Source: Flavisolibacter sp. (GTDB lineage: Bacteria; Bacteroidota; Bacteroidia; Chitinophagales; Chitinophagaceae). Taken from it: DNA of 7,360 nt. Positions 1-6,879 of this stretch are shown here, one piece after another. Within the stretch, counting starts at the first letter, position 1. The number at the start of each line of letters is the position of its first letter. The notes under the pieces were generated by a model, which saw nothing but the letters and a program-made list of their open reading frames with translations, had not been told where the DNA came from and made no database searches. The translations under genes were made by a program, and so were the position numbers. Where the stretch lies: assembly GCA_013695175.1 (NCBI GenBank), contig JACDAZ010000342.1, positions 1 to 7,360 on the forward strand. Reading direction: 5' to 3'.

Positions 1-102
1 AAGACCCCACATAACAGAACCATACTTTTGCTGGTAGTAGGAGAAGGATTTACGAAGCCTTATAAAAGCTAATCCACATTCATGTTTTATTTCATCACTC
101 AT
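1..102 (-). CDS. purF: Amidophosphoribosyltransferase, N-terminal fragment (cut by window edge)
   Basis: This reading frame runs off the left edge; 34 codons are visible, starting from the ATG at 102-100, with no stop. The protein begins MSDEIKHECGLAFIRL, which matches the start of Bacteroidota PurF, a class II (Ntn) glutamine amidotransferase. PurF makes 5-phosphoribosylamine from PRPP and glutamine, the first committed step of purine synthesis, in the cytoplasm. Cys9, followed by Gly10, is the expected glutaminase nucleophile; the eight residues before it would be a propeptide removed to expose Cys as the new N-terminus, as known for the family. The phosphoribosyltransferase domain lies outside the window. 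The frame is too short to have been found by length alone; the call rests on the N-terminal motif. A paralogous class II amidotransferase is possible but less likely. The gene is separated from the upstream SurA-like gene by a terminator and has its own promoter box. Confidence 0.85.
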   Translation of the reverse strand, partial: MSDEIKHECGLAFIRLRKSFSYYQQKYGSVMWGL

Positions 103-117
103 CTTTCTTAAGAAGCG

Positions 118-125
118 CAAAGTTA
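118..125 (-). promoter_or_regulatory. Bacteroidota-type -7 promoter box for purF
   Basis: Read on the minus strand this is TAACTTTG, an exact match to the TAnnTTTG -7 consensus of the Bacteroidota primary sigma factor. Fifteen bases separate it from the purF ATG, so transcription would start about 10 nt before the start codon. A clear -33 TTTG is missing; the best candidate is GTTTA about 19 bases upstream (144-148). A 10-bp palindrome, TTCTTAAGAA (105-114), lies between the box and the gene and could be a chance match or an operator. The box lies downstream of the SurA-like gene's terminator, consistent with an independent promoter. Confidence 0.6.
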
Positions 126-151
126 GATGAAAGAATGAAGAGGTAAACATT

Positions 152-177
152 AAAAAAGGTTCTCGTGTGAGAACCTT
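152..177 (-). terminator. Intrinsic terminator of the SurA-like gene
   Basis: A perfect 9-bp stem (AAGGTTCTC at 156-164 paired with GAGAACCTT at 169-177) closes a 4-base loop. On the minus strand it is followed by a run of six T residues (157-152, partly overlapping the stem). It begins 9 bases after the stop codon of the SurA-like gene, where a rho-independent terminator is expected. On the plus strand the stem is followed by C and then A residues, so it should work only in the minus direction. Confidence 0.85.
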
Positions 178-185
178 CAAAAAAA

Positions 186-1562
186 TTAAAAAGATGGATT
201 AGCTGCCAGGTTGCTGTTGGTTTTCCAGAGACCCAAACTTTCGCAATGTGCAAAAGACGGATCCAGCATAACATAATAAGTTGGAATGCGGGTATTTAAC
301 CATCGTTCCAATGCATTTGCTTTTTTTTCTTCCAGGGCTGCCTGCGCTATTCTATTATAATCATCACGCATATTCATTCTATGCGGTTCTGTTTTTGTTT
401 TTAAGTATAAAATTCTGACTGCTTTTCTGCCCCTTTCATCAGTAAAGACAAGAGGTTGTGAATATTCTCCTACTTTTAAATTATCCAGTGCCAAAACTAT
501 ATCCTTATCTAATTCATCAATAGTTACATACGAATCGCCATCCCGGCTTGTTAAGTATGGACCGGCAAATTTTGCAGTTTCGTCTTCGGTATACCTGCCT
601 GCTGCAGTACTAAATTCCAGTGTACCTGCTATTAATTTTGCTCTTACTGAATCAAGTTTGGAAATTCCTGCATTGATCTCTTCATCTGTTACAGGAGGTA
701 CACGTAATATATGTCTTACAATAGCTTCATCACCACTTCTTTGAACCATTTGTATAATGTGATATCCAAATTTGGATTTGAAAACAGGTGATATATCTCC
801 ATCTTTTAAACGAAAGGCTGCCGAAAGGAAAGCGGGATCCCATGTTTTTTCAGTACGGTTTATCTGGTACTGGCCACCCCTGTCTTTTGAACCCGGATCT
901 TCAGTATACCTCCGGGCTAACTGGTCAAAAGTGGCAACACCAGTTTCAACCTGTCTTTTATAGGTACTCAATTCATCCATCACATATTTTTCTAAATCTC
1001 TTGCTGCTTTTGGATATACCATTATCTGTCCTATTTCCAATTCGGTTTCAAAAAATGGTAAACTGTCTTTGGGTACTTTATCAAAAAAAGATTGCACTTC
1101 AGTAGGTGTAATACGAACATTATCAAAAATTTTTCTTTGCATAGATTGTGCAAGTTTATTTTCCCTAACCGATTCTCTTGCGTCGTCTTTGATTTGATAA
1201 ACTGTTTTACCTGCTATAGTTTCCAACTGCTCCTGTGTACCGTAAGAGTTTATAAAATAACGGATACGCTGATCAAGTTCGGCTTCAATTTCTTCTTCCG
1301 AAACAGGCAAAGAATCTTTTAAAGCCTGCAACATCAGCATCTTGGATATTAATGCCTGCTCTATAATCTGACATTCCGCATTGGCAGGTACGGCTGTACC
1401 CTGACGTGCAGCATCTGCTATTGTATTTTTAATGTCGGAATATAGAATGATTCTATCACCTACTATACCTACAATTTTATCGGCAACAATTTTTTGAGGT
1501 TGCGCAAATACAGCAATGGAGGAAAAGAGGATGGCTAATAAAAAAAATAATTTCTTTTTCAT
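186..1562 (-). CDS. SurA-like periplasmic peptidyl-prolyl isomerase/chaperone with two parvulin domains
   Basis: The 458-residue protein has a Sec signal peptide at residues 1-20: KKK, a hydrophobic core, then VFA with likely cleavage before Gln21. Residues 25-165 form a SurA-type N-terminal chaperone region, starting with the typical 'DKIVGIVGDRIIL..DI' pattern. Two PpiC/parvulin rotamase domains follow at about 172-275 and 281-390, then a C-terminal helix near 395-425. In the family such proteins escort unfolded outer-membrane proteins through the periplasm. Domain 1 has Gln179 where parvulins usually have the first histidine but keeps FGYHII (His268); domain 2 keeps His284 (RHIL) but lacks the GYHII motif. 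The ATG at 1562-1560 is chosen because the signal peptide follows directly. No Shine-Dalgarno sequence is visible. The gene lies 140 bp downstream of infB but behind a terminator, so it is probably a separate unit. The family call is firm; the exact clients and isomerase activity are not shown. Confidence 0.9.
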   Translation of the reverse strand: MKKKLFFLLAILFSSIAVFAQPQKIVADKIVGIVGDRIILYSDIKNTIADAARQGTAVPANAECQIIEQALISKMLMLQALKDSLPVSEEEIEAELDQRIRYFINSYGTQEQLETIAGKTVYQIKDDARESVRENKLAQSMQRKIFDNVRITPTEVQSFFDKVPKDSLPFFETELEIGQIMVYPKAARDLEKYVMDELSTYKRQVETGVATFDQLARRYTEDPGSKDRGGQYQINRTEKTWDPAFLSAAFRLKDGDISPVFKSKFGYHIIQMVQRSGDEAIVRHILRVPPVTDEEINAGISKLDSVRAKLIAGTLEFSTAAGRYTEDETAKFAGPYLTSRDGDSYVTIDELDKDIVLALDNLKVGEYSQPLVFTDERGRKAVRILYLKTKTEPHRMNMRDDYNRIAQAALEEKKANALERWLNTRIPTYYVMLDPSFAHCESLGLWKTNSNLAANPSF

Positions 1563-1575
1563 AATACTTGAATTT

Positions 1576-1583
1576 CAAAAATA
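1576..1583 (-). promoter_or_regulatory. Candidate -7 promoter box for the SurA-like gene
   Basis: The minus strand reads TATTTTTG, matching TAnnTTTG, 13 bases before the ATG. This predicts a leader of about 9 nt. No TTG is found at the usual -33 distance, and the region is very AT-rich, so a chance match is possible. Its place downstream of the infB terminator and directly before the gene supports the call. Confidence 0.4.
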
Positions 1584-1654
1584 GGTTATAGTAGATTAAA
1601 TATTATTTTATTGAAAATGGATTAACAAAGTCTTAGTGCCCCCCTTTATAAACC

Positions 1655-1684
1655 AAAAAAAATCCCGCTTTACAGCAGGATTTT
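1655..1684 (-). terminator. Intrinsic terminator of the rimP-nusA-infB unit
   Basis: An imperfect hairpin lies at 1659-1684. AAAATCC pairs with GGATTTT, then one C/A mismatch, then GCT pairs with AGC around a TTAC loop. Read on the minus strand, the stem ends in an uninterrupted run of eight T residues (1662-1655). It starts 18 bases after the infB stop codon. On the plus strand the hairpin is followed by TTTTAAAA, so weak function in the other direction is possible, but no plus-strand gene ends here. Confidence 0.85.
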
Positions 1685-1702
1685 AAAATCTTCAGTACCA
1701 TT

Positions 1703-4657
1703 TTATAAAGTTCTTTTAACTTCTTCAGTTTCGTATGCTTCAACTACATCGCCCGGTTTAATGTCATTATAGTTTTTGATAGTTAAACCACACTCCATGC
1801 CCTGCTGAACATCTTTTACATCATCTTTAAAGCGTTTTAAAGAAGCCAATTCTGCACTAACCCCTTCTGCAGTTGGATATACTACAATACCATCACGAAT
1901 CAGTCTCACCTTATGATCACGCTTGATTCTTCCATCTAAAACATAACAACCGGCAACTGTGGCCTTATCAAACTTGAAAACTTCCCTGATCTCCACATTG
2001 GCAACAATTTTTTCCTGTGTTTTAGGTTCCAGCATACCTTCCATGGCACTGCGAATTTCTTCAATAGCGTTATAGATGATAGAATAGGTTTTTATTTCAA
2101 TTCCTGCATTTTCAGCTAAGCGATTTGCCTGAACGGAAGGACGCACGTTAAAGCCAATGATGATAGCATCCGATGCTTCGGCTAACACCACATCACTTTC
2201 ATTGATTTGACCAACACCTTTATGTATAACGCTAACCAGGATTTCCTCTGTAGATTGTTTTTGAAGTGAATCACTCAATGCTTCTACTGATCCGTCAACG
2301 TCACCTTTGATAATAACTTTCAGTTCTTTAAAATTACCCAGGGCAAGACGACGACCAATTTCATCAAGGGTAATATGTTTTTTGGCCCTCATACCCTGCT
2401 CACGCAGAATTTGAGCACGCCTGTTGGCAATATCTTTCGCTTCCGCCTCATCCTGGTAAACCTTGAATTTTTCACCTGCCTGTGGGGCACCGTTTAATCC
2501 TAAGATTAGTACCGGAGTAGAAGGACCTGCTTCATTGATCTTTTTATTTCTTTCATTAAACATGGCTCTCACACGCCCGTAGTTTTGTCCGCTTACAACA
2601 AGGTCACCATTGCGTAATGTTCCATTTTGGACCAGGATGGTAGCTACATAACCACGTCCTTTATCTAATGTTGCTTCGACAACTGTTCCTGTTGCTTCCC
2701 TTTCAGCATTGGATTTCAAATCAAGAATTTCAGCTTCCAGCAATATTTTTTCGAGTAAGAGGTCTACGTTTAACCCTTGCTTGGCTGATAGTTCCTGGCT
2801 TTGAAATTTGCCGCCCCATTCTTCCACCAATATGTTCATACCGGATAACTGCTCGTATATTTTTTGTGGATTAGCTCCGTCCTTATCTATTTTATTAATT
2901 GCAAAAATCATAGGAACATTTGCAGCCTGTGCGTGGCTGATAGCTTCCCTTGTTTGCGGCATCACAGCATCATCTGCTGCTACTACAATAACTGCGATAT
3001 CAGTTATTTTAGCTCCACGGGCACGCATTGCTGTAAAAGCTTCGTGACCCGGAGTATCTAAAAACGTTATATCCTTCCCATCAGCAAGGTTTACCTGGTA
3101 AGCACCAATATGTTGCGTAATACCTCCGGCCTCACCGGCTACCACTGAAGCACTCCTGATATAGTCAAGTAAAGAAGTTTTACCATGATCTACGTGACCC
3201 ATTATTGTCACAATAGGGGATCTGGGAAGCATGTTTTCATCATCGTCGTCATCGGAATCATCTTCCTCCATCTCCATTTGCTTGTCCATATCAATAAACT
3301 CAACATCAAATCCAAATTCACTTGCCACAAGCTCAATAACTTCTGCATCCAGTCGCTGGTTGATGGAAACCATCAAGCCAAGACCCATACATTTACTAAT
3401 AACCTCGGCAAATGAAACTTCCATTAAATTGGCAAGCTCACTCACTGAAATAAATTCCGTTAATTGTAATTTATTGGTTTCAATACCTTCAGCGGAATCA
3501 GCCATTTCATTTCTTCTTTCACGGCGCATTTTGGCTTTTATATTTTTGCCTCTTCCGCCCCCACCACTAAGCTTGGCTTGAGTTTCCTGTATTTTTCTTT
3601 GAATTTCTTTTTCGTCTATTTGCTTATCCTCCCGTCTGCCAAAAGCCGGTTTGGCTCCTGTACCTCTTTGTACGCCAAATTTACCACCACCGCCCGTCCC
3701 ACCACGTCCGCGGTTTTCATTACGCTGCACTGTAAACCTTCCACCACCACCCTGACCTGTAGATGGTTGAGTGCCGGATCTTTGGGCGCCACCACCTGCC
3801 TGACCAGCCTGCATTCCGCCCTCTCTTTTCTCAATAGGTATACGTTTCCGCTTCTTTTTTTCATCAACCTTTGTACGCGGTTCGCTTTTAGGCCTGGTTT
3901 CACTGTCAACAGGTAATTTTATTTTACCTAATATTTTTGGACCCTCAATTTTATCTGCTTTAATGTTTTCGATAACGAATTCATCCTGTTCTTCTTCAGT
4001 AAGATCTCCAAGTTCTTCTGTAGCTTCTGCTGCCGGTGCAATCACTTCCTCCTCAATTTTTGGTAATTCTGCCTGCACAATCTCTTCTTCTGGTGGTGGG
4101 GCTTCTTGTTTTTCTTCTTTTTTCTTTTCCTTCTTTGCTTTTTTAGGACGTGTTGAAGAATCTATTGTTGAAAGATCAATTTTATCAAGAACTTTTGGAG
4201 CTTCAATTTCCGGTGCTTCTCTTTTTACCACCTGAGGTTGCTCTTCTACCGGCGGAGCTGTTGGTTCTGGTGTGGGCTCTATTTCCTGAACAGGTTGCGG
4301 CTCCTGTACATCTTCTACTACAGGAACTTCTGCAACTTCTTCCTTCTTAACAATTTTTGCTTCAGAACGGGCAGGCTTTTCGTCTTTACGAAAGCTTATT
4401 TCTTCTTCATCCCTTCTTTTCCTGTTTTCAGCTACTGCACCCTTTGGCAGATCAATCTGCTCGCTTTTAAGCTTTGCTACTTTATCACTTTGAAATTCTG
4501 ATTGCAAAGCCCTGTACATATCATCCGAAAGTTTAGCAGTAGGCTTTAAATCATCTTTACTAAAACCTTTACCCAACAAAAAATCAACTAAGGTATCCTT
4601 ACCTATATTGAATTCTTTAGCTGCTGCTATTAACCTTGGTGTTGTTGTTTCTGCCAT
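1703..4657 (-). CDS. infB: Translation initiation factor IF-2
   Basis: The 984-residue GTPase delivers initiator fMet-tRNA to the 30S subunit and promotes subunit joining. Residues 1-60 form an IF2_N-like domain. About 75-395 is a long, low-complexity charged linker, with Pro/Glu-rich, Lys-rich and Gly-rich (280-340) parts. A second IF2_N domain spans about 396-456, followed by an acidic stretch (462-474). The G domain starts near 480: G1 GHVDHGKT at 487-494, G3 DTPGH at 534-538, G4 NKID at 588-591 and G5 SAK at 624-626, all intact. Beta-barrel domain II (about 648-730), domain III (about 770-880) and the fMet-tRNA-binding C-terminal domain (about 885-980) follow. The length is typical of the long IF-2 forms of Bacteroidota. 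The linker holds two copies of a PK-x-L-x-KI...TRPK motif (153-172 and 239-257). The start is supported by AGGA seven bases upstream. It is last in the cluster, 79 bp after nusA, and followed by a terminator. Confidence 0.98.
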   Translation of the reverse strand: MAETTTPRLIAAAKEFNIGKDTLVDFLLGKGFSKDDLKPTAKLSDDMYRALQSEFQSDKVAKLKSEQIDLPKGAVAENRKRRDEEEISFRKDEKPARSEAKIVKKEEVAEVPVVEDVQEPQPVQEIEPTPEPTAPPVEEQPQVVKREAPEIEAPKVLDKIDLSTIDSSTRPKKAKKEKKKEEKQEAPPPEEEIVQAELPKIEEEVIAPAAEATEELGDLTEEEQDEFVIENIKADKIEGPKILGKIKLPVDSETRPKSEPRTKVDEKKKRKRIPIEKREGGMQAGQAGGGAQRSGTQPSTGQGGGGRFTVQRNENRGRGGTGGGGKFGVQRGTGAKPAFGRREDKQIDEKEIQRKIQETQAKLSGGGGRGKNIKAKMRRERRNEMADSAEGIETNKLQLTEFISVSELANLMEVSFAEVISKCMGLGLMVSINQRLDAEVIELVASEFGFDVEFIDMDKQMEMEEDDSDDDDDENMLPRSPIVTIMGHVDHGKTSLLDYIRSASVVAGEAGGITQHIGAYQVNLADGKDITFLDTPGHEAFTAMRARGAKITDIAVIVVAADDAVMPQTREAISHAQAANVPMIFAINKIDKDGANPQKIYEQLSGMNILVEEWGGKFQSQELSAKQGLNVDLLLEKILLEAEILDLKSNAEREATGTVVEATLDKGRGYVATILVQNGTLRNGDLVVSGQNYGRVRAMFNERNKKINEAGPSTPVLILGLNGAPQAGEKFKVYQDEAEAKDIANRRAQILREQGMRAKKHITLDEIGRRLALGNFKELKVIIKGDVDGSVEALSDSLQKQSTEEILVSVIHKGVGQINESDVVLAEASDAIIIGFNVRPSVQANRLAENAGIEIKTYSIIYNAIEEIRSAMEGMLEPKTQEKIVANVEIREVFKFDKATVAGCYVLDGRIKRDHKVRLIRDGIVVYPTAEGVSAELASLKRFKDDVKDVQQGMECGLTIKNYNDIKPGDVVEAYETEEVKRTL

Positions 4658-4664
4658 AATTGAG

Positions 4665-4668
4665 TCCT
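4665..4668 (-). promoter_or_regulatory. Shine-Dalgarno-like site of infB
   Basis: The minus strand reads AGGA with a 7-base gap to the infB ATG. It is the only gene start in the window with a recognisable SD core at proper spacing, and it supports the annotated start. The rest of the 79-bp nusA-infB spacer holds only a weak AT hairpin (4673-4686, CTTAA/TTAAG) and no convincing promoter. Confidence 0.45.
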
Positions 4669-4736
4669 AATCCCTTAATTTTTTAAGTCACTAAACGTAA
4701 CCTTATATTTTAGAATAACATCTTAGGGGGTAAATG

Positions 4737-5984
4737 TTATTCACTTTCAAATTCAGCCTGTAATACTTTACGTATTTCTTCAATCGTTTCCTTTTCCAAA
4801 TCTGTTCTGCGCTCCAGTTCTTCGGCACTTAAATCAAGAACACTGCGAGCTGTATCGCAACCTACACGTTTTAATTCATCTATCACCCATGTTTCAATTT
4901 CATCTGCAAATTCTTCGAGGTCAATATCAAATTCATTTTCCTGTCCTTCATTATCTCTGTATACATCAAGTTCTAAACCTGTAAGTTCACATGCCAGTTT
5001 AATATTAACGCCTCGTCTGCCAATTGCCAGTGAAACCTGGTCAGGTTTGAGGTAAACATTAGCATGCTTGTCTTCCTGGTTGATTTCCATAGAGGTAATT
5101 TTTGCAGGAGTAAGAGAACGTTGAATTAAAAGTTGGATGTTGTTAGTCCAGTTTATAACATCAATGTTTTCATTTTTTAATTCACGAACGATTCCATGAA
5201 TACGGCTACCTTTCATACCAACGCAGGCACCTACAGGATCGATCCTGTCATCATAAGATTCTACAGCCACTTTTGCTCTTTCCCCGGGCTCGCGAACAAT
5301 TTTCTTAATTACAATGAGCCCGTCAAAAATCTCCGGAACTTCTATTTCCAAAAGCTTTGCCAGAAAATCAGGTGAAGTACGTGAAAGTATAATAACAGGT
5401 GTATTATTTTTCATATCCACCTTTTTTACTACGGCACGGATGGTTTCGCCCTTTTTAAAATAATCTTGTGGTATTTGCTCACTTTTGGGCAAAATCAGTT
5501 CATTTCCTTCTTCATCCAGAAGCAGGATTTCTTTCTTCCATACCTGGTAAACTTCTGCACTAATAATTTCGCCGATACGGTCTTCATATTTTTTTGCAAG
5601 AACATTTTTCTTTAAATCAGAGATACGGCTGGCCAAAGTTTGTTTGGCAGCGAGAATAGCACGTCTTCCAAAATCTAAAAGATTTACTTCTTCATACAGC
5701 TCCTCACCCACCTGGTAATCAGGCTCTATTTTAATAGCATTGCTGTATTCAATTTCTTCCAGTGTATTGTAAATATCTCCATCATCAACAATAGTACGGC
5801 GTCTGAAAATTTCAAGGTCACCTTTTTCTGCATTTACGATCACATCAAAATTTTCATCGCTTCCATATTTTTTACGAATAAGTGTTTTGAATACATCCTC
5901 TACAACACGCATCAGCGTGGGACGGTCAATGTTTTCAGCATCCTTAAATTCCTGGAATGCTTCTATGAGATTGATACTTGCCAT
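4737..5984 (-). CDS. nusA: Transcription termination/antitermination factor NusA
   Basis: NusA binds RNA polymerase and nascent RNA, and controls pausing, intrinsic termination and antitermination. The 415-residue protein shows the standard order: N-terminal RNA-polymerase-binding domain (about 1-125, ending with the conserved 'DFGRRAILAAKQ' stretch at 104-115), S1 domain (about 135-200), KH1 with GMKG at 256-259, and KH2 with GRRG at 322-325. A C-terminal helical region (about 355-412) looks like one helix-hairpin-helix unit instead of the two acidic repeats of E. coli NusA, which explains the shorter length. The linker and C-terminus are strongly acidic. The start ATG at 5984-5982 is preceded by an A-rich stretch without a Shine-Dalgarno sequence. 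It lies 43 bp after rimP and 79 bp before infB on the same strand, the widely conserved order, so the three are likely co-transcribed. Confidence 0.98.
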   Translation of the reverse strand: MASINLIEAFQEFKDAENIDRPTLMRVVEDVFKTLIRKKYGSDENFDVIVNAEKGDLEIFRRRTIVDDGDIYNTLEEIEYSNAIKIEPDYQVGEELYEEVNLLDFGRRAILAAKQTLASRISDLKKNVLAKKYEDRIGEIISAEVYQVWKKEILLLDEEGNELILPKSEQIPQDYFKKGETIRAVVKKVDMKNNTPVIILSRTSPDFLAKLLEIEVPEIFDGLIVIKKIVREPGERAKVAVESYDDRIDPVGACVGMKGSRIHGIVRELKNENIDVINWTNNIQLLIQRSLTPAKITSMEINQEDKHANVYLKPDQVSLAIGRRGVNIKLACELTGLELDVYRDNEGQENEFDIDLEEFADEIETWVIDELKRVGCDTARSVLDLSAEELERRTDLEKETIEEIRKVLQAEFESE

Positions 5985-6006
5985 GTTTTTCTATTTATGA
6001 GATGCC

Positions 6007-6023
6007 GACCTTATTTACAGGTC
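6007..6023 (-). other. Small hairpin in the rimP-nusA spacer
   Basis: GACCT (6007-6011) pairs with AGGTC (6019-6023) around a 7-base loop, starting 4 bases after the rimP stop. On the minus strand it is followed by GGCATCTCATAAA, with no T run, so it is not an intrinsic terminator. It could be an mRNA processing or stability element, or a chance structure. Confidence 0.3.
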
Positions 6024-6027
6024 TTCA

Positions 6028-6498
6028 TTAAAATTTTATCTGGATTTTTGTGTTCTTAATATTATTAAACTGAATTGATTCCTGCTTTATTTCCTTTTTT
6101 TTACCTTTTCCAGCTTCAGTTTCCACCACAATCCCTTCTTCACCTGCTTCCATTAATTTACCTTCTATTTTAGACCCGTCCTGCAACATCACTTCTACAA
6201 ACCGTCCTAAATTTTTTTTATACTGCCTGTTTAATTTTAGAGGTTCATCTAAACCCGGTGAAGAAACTTCAAGAGAAAAATCACCATCAGGATAAAAATT
6301 TGTTTCTTCTAAGTCTCTATAAAGTTTCCTGTTGTAATTAATAAGTTCAGATAATGGCATACCCTCATCTGAATCAATAAAAACTTTTACATTATTAGTG
6401 GGCTTTATCCTGATCTCTACTAAAAAGTGAGAAGGATGTCCTTCCAGTAAGGTATTTATCTTTTCTTCCAGTGCCTTTATTTGAGTATCTTTTTCCAT
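6028..6498 (-). CDS. rimP: Ribosome maturation factor RimP
   Basis: RimP binds the free 30S subunit and helps its late assembly. With the start chosen here it has 156 residues, the normal family size. The N-terminal alpha/beta domain (about 1-85) ends in the family signature LEVSSPGLDEPL (76-87). A C-terminal SH3-like barrel follows (about 95-156) with the 'GR.VEV.L.DG...EGKL' pattern. The frame is open further upstream: a TTG at 6540 and an ATG at 6537 would add 14 or 13 residues (MEGNENVPFFFYT from the ATG). These are rejected as the start because they do not resemble the family and are encoded by a perfect inverted repeat; the ATG at 6498-6496 (MEKDTQIKAL) fits the usual RimP N-terminus. 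No Shine-Dalgarno sequence is seen. It is the first gene of rimP-nusA-infB. Confidence 0.93.
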   Translation of the reverse strand: MEKDTQIKALEEKINTLLEGHPSHFLVEIRIKPTNNVKVFIDSDEGMPLSELINYNRKLYRDLEETNFYPDGDFSLEVSSPGLDEPLKLNRQYKKNLGRFVEVMLQDGSKIEGKLMEAGEEGIVVETEAGKGKKKEIKQESIQFNNIKNTKIQIKF

Positions 6499-6534
6499 TG
6501 TATAAAAGAAGAAGGGAACGTTCTCGTTCCCTTC
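6499..6534 (-). promoter_or_regulatory. Leader hairpin with U-rich tail upstream of rimP (candidate attenuator)
   Basis: A perfect 10-bp stem (GAAGGGAACG at 6511-6520 with CGTTCCCTTC at 6525-6534) closes a 4-base loop (AGAA on the mRNA strand). In the minus-strand mRNA the stem is followed by UUCUUUUAUACA and then the rimP AUG, 12 bases away. The stem plus U-rich tail resembles an intrinsic terminator with an imperfect U run, so conditional termination is possible. Alternatives are an RNase III-type processing site or a structure limiting ribosome access. It lies entirely between the predicted transcription start (near 6549) and rimP. Confidence 0.55.
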
Positions 6535-6552
6535 CATCAATCATTGCCGCAG

Positions 6553-6585
6553 CAAAGGTAAGATAAACGTTAATAATCAACCAAA
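6553..6585 (-). promoter_or_regulatory. Promoter of the rimP-nusA-infB unit
   Basis: On the minus strand a TACCTTTG box (6560-6553) matches the TAnnTTTG -7 consensus. TTTG at 6585-6582 lies 21 bases upstream, and GTTG at 6581-6578 lies 17 bases upstream; either can serve as the -33 element. This is the best complete Bacteroidota promoter in the window. Transcription would start near 6549, giving a leader of about 50 nt before rimP, long enough to contain the hairpin at 6511-6534. Confidence 0.65.
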
Positions 6586-6591
6586 TTAAAA

Positions 6592-6618
6592 TTGCATAAA
6601 ATCACTGTGTTAACTTTG
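6592..6618 (+). promoter_or_regulatory. Promoter of the DUF4834-type gene
   Basis: TAACTTTG (6611-6618) matches the -7 consensus exactly; TTG at 6592-6594 lies 16 bases upstream, slightly closer than usual for the -33 element. The box ends only 7 bases before the ATG at 6626, so the transcript should be leaderless or carry a leader of a few bases. It is arranged back to back with the rimP promoter in an 85-bp region, so the two may influence each other. Confidence 0.6.
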
Positions 6619-6625
6619 TTTTGTC

Positions 6626-6853
6626 ATGGGTAGAATTCTTTTTTACTGTTTCTTAGCATATTTACTTTATGTATTGATCTTCCGGTTTATACTTCCTATT
6701 TACCGTACCACCAGGCAGGTAAAAAAAGGTTTTAGAGAAATGAAGGAAAAAATGCAACAGCATACGCAGCAACAAGAGGGTTACTCCACCTATGTAAAGC
6801 AGCAAAAAGATGATAAAGGTGATTATATAGATTTTGAAGAAGTGAAGGAATGA
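6626..6853 (+). CDS. Small single-pass membrane protein, DUF4834-like
   Basis: The 75-residue protein has one hydrophobic segment at about residues 4-26 (ILFYCFLAYLLYVLIFRFIL). A basic region follows (RTTRQVKKGFREMKEKM), then a Gln-rich stretch, and an acidic end (DYIDFEEVKE). This pattern matches the small DUF4834 family seen in Bacteroidota, which has no known function. The basic residues directly after the membrane segment suggest that the C-terminal part is in the cytoplasm. The start is supported by the promoter box 7 bases upstream; the next internal ATG (residue 39) would remove the membrane segment. It is divergent from rimP and followed by the repeat array, with no second gene of an operon in the window. 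The gene call is strong; the family name is from motif memory. Confidence 0.8.
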   Translation: MGRILFYCFLAYLLYVLIFRFILPIYRTTRQVKKGFREMKEKMQQHTQQQEGYSTYVKQQKDDKGDYIDFEEVKE

Positions 6854-6879
6854 GTGAGATCTTTATTTTGAAATCTATT

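Noticed and set aside
3616..3909. 97-codon minus-strand frame inside infB
   Set aside because: It is a different frame of the low-complexity Gly-rich linker of IF-2, kept open by biased composition. The infB frame has all family motifs.
3963..4501. Ser-rich and Phe/Leu-rich plus-strand frames opposite infB
   Set aside because: Low-complexity antisense of the Glu/Lys/Pro-rich linker; no start context or family features.
4673..4686. CTTAA/TTAAG hairpin in the nusA-infB spacer as a terminator
   Set aside because: The 5-bp stem is all A/T except one pair and has no T run after it; it is too weak to end transcription.
6395..6580. 61-codon minus-strand frame overlapping the rimP start and promoter
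   Set aside because: It begins upstream of the predicted transcription start, overlaps the promoter box and resembles no known protein; it is out of frame with rimP.
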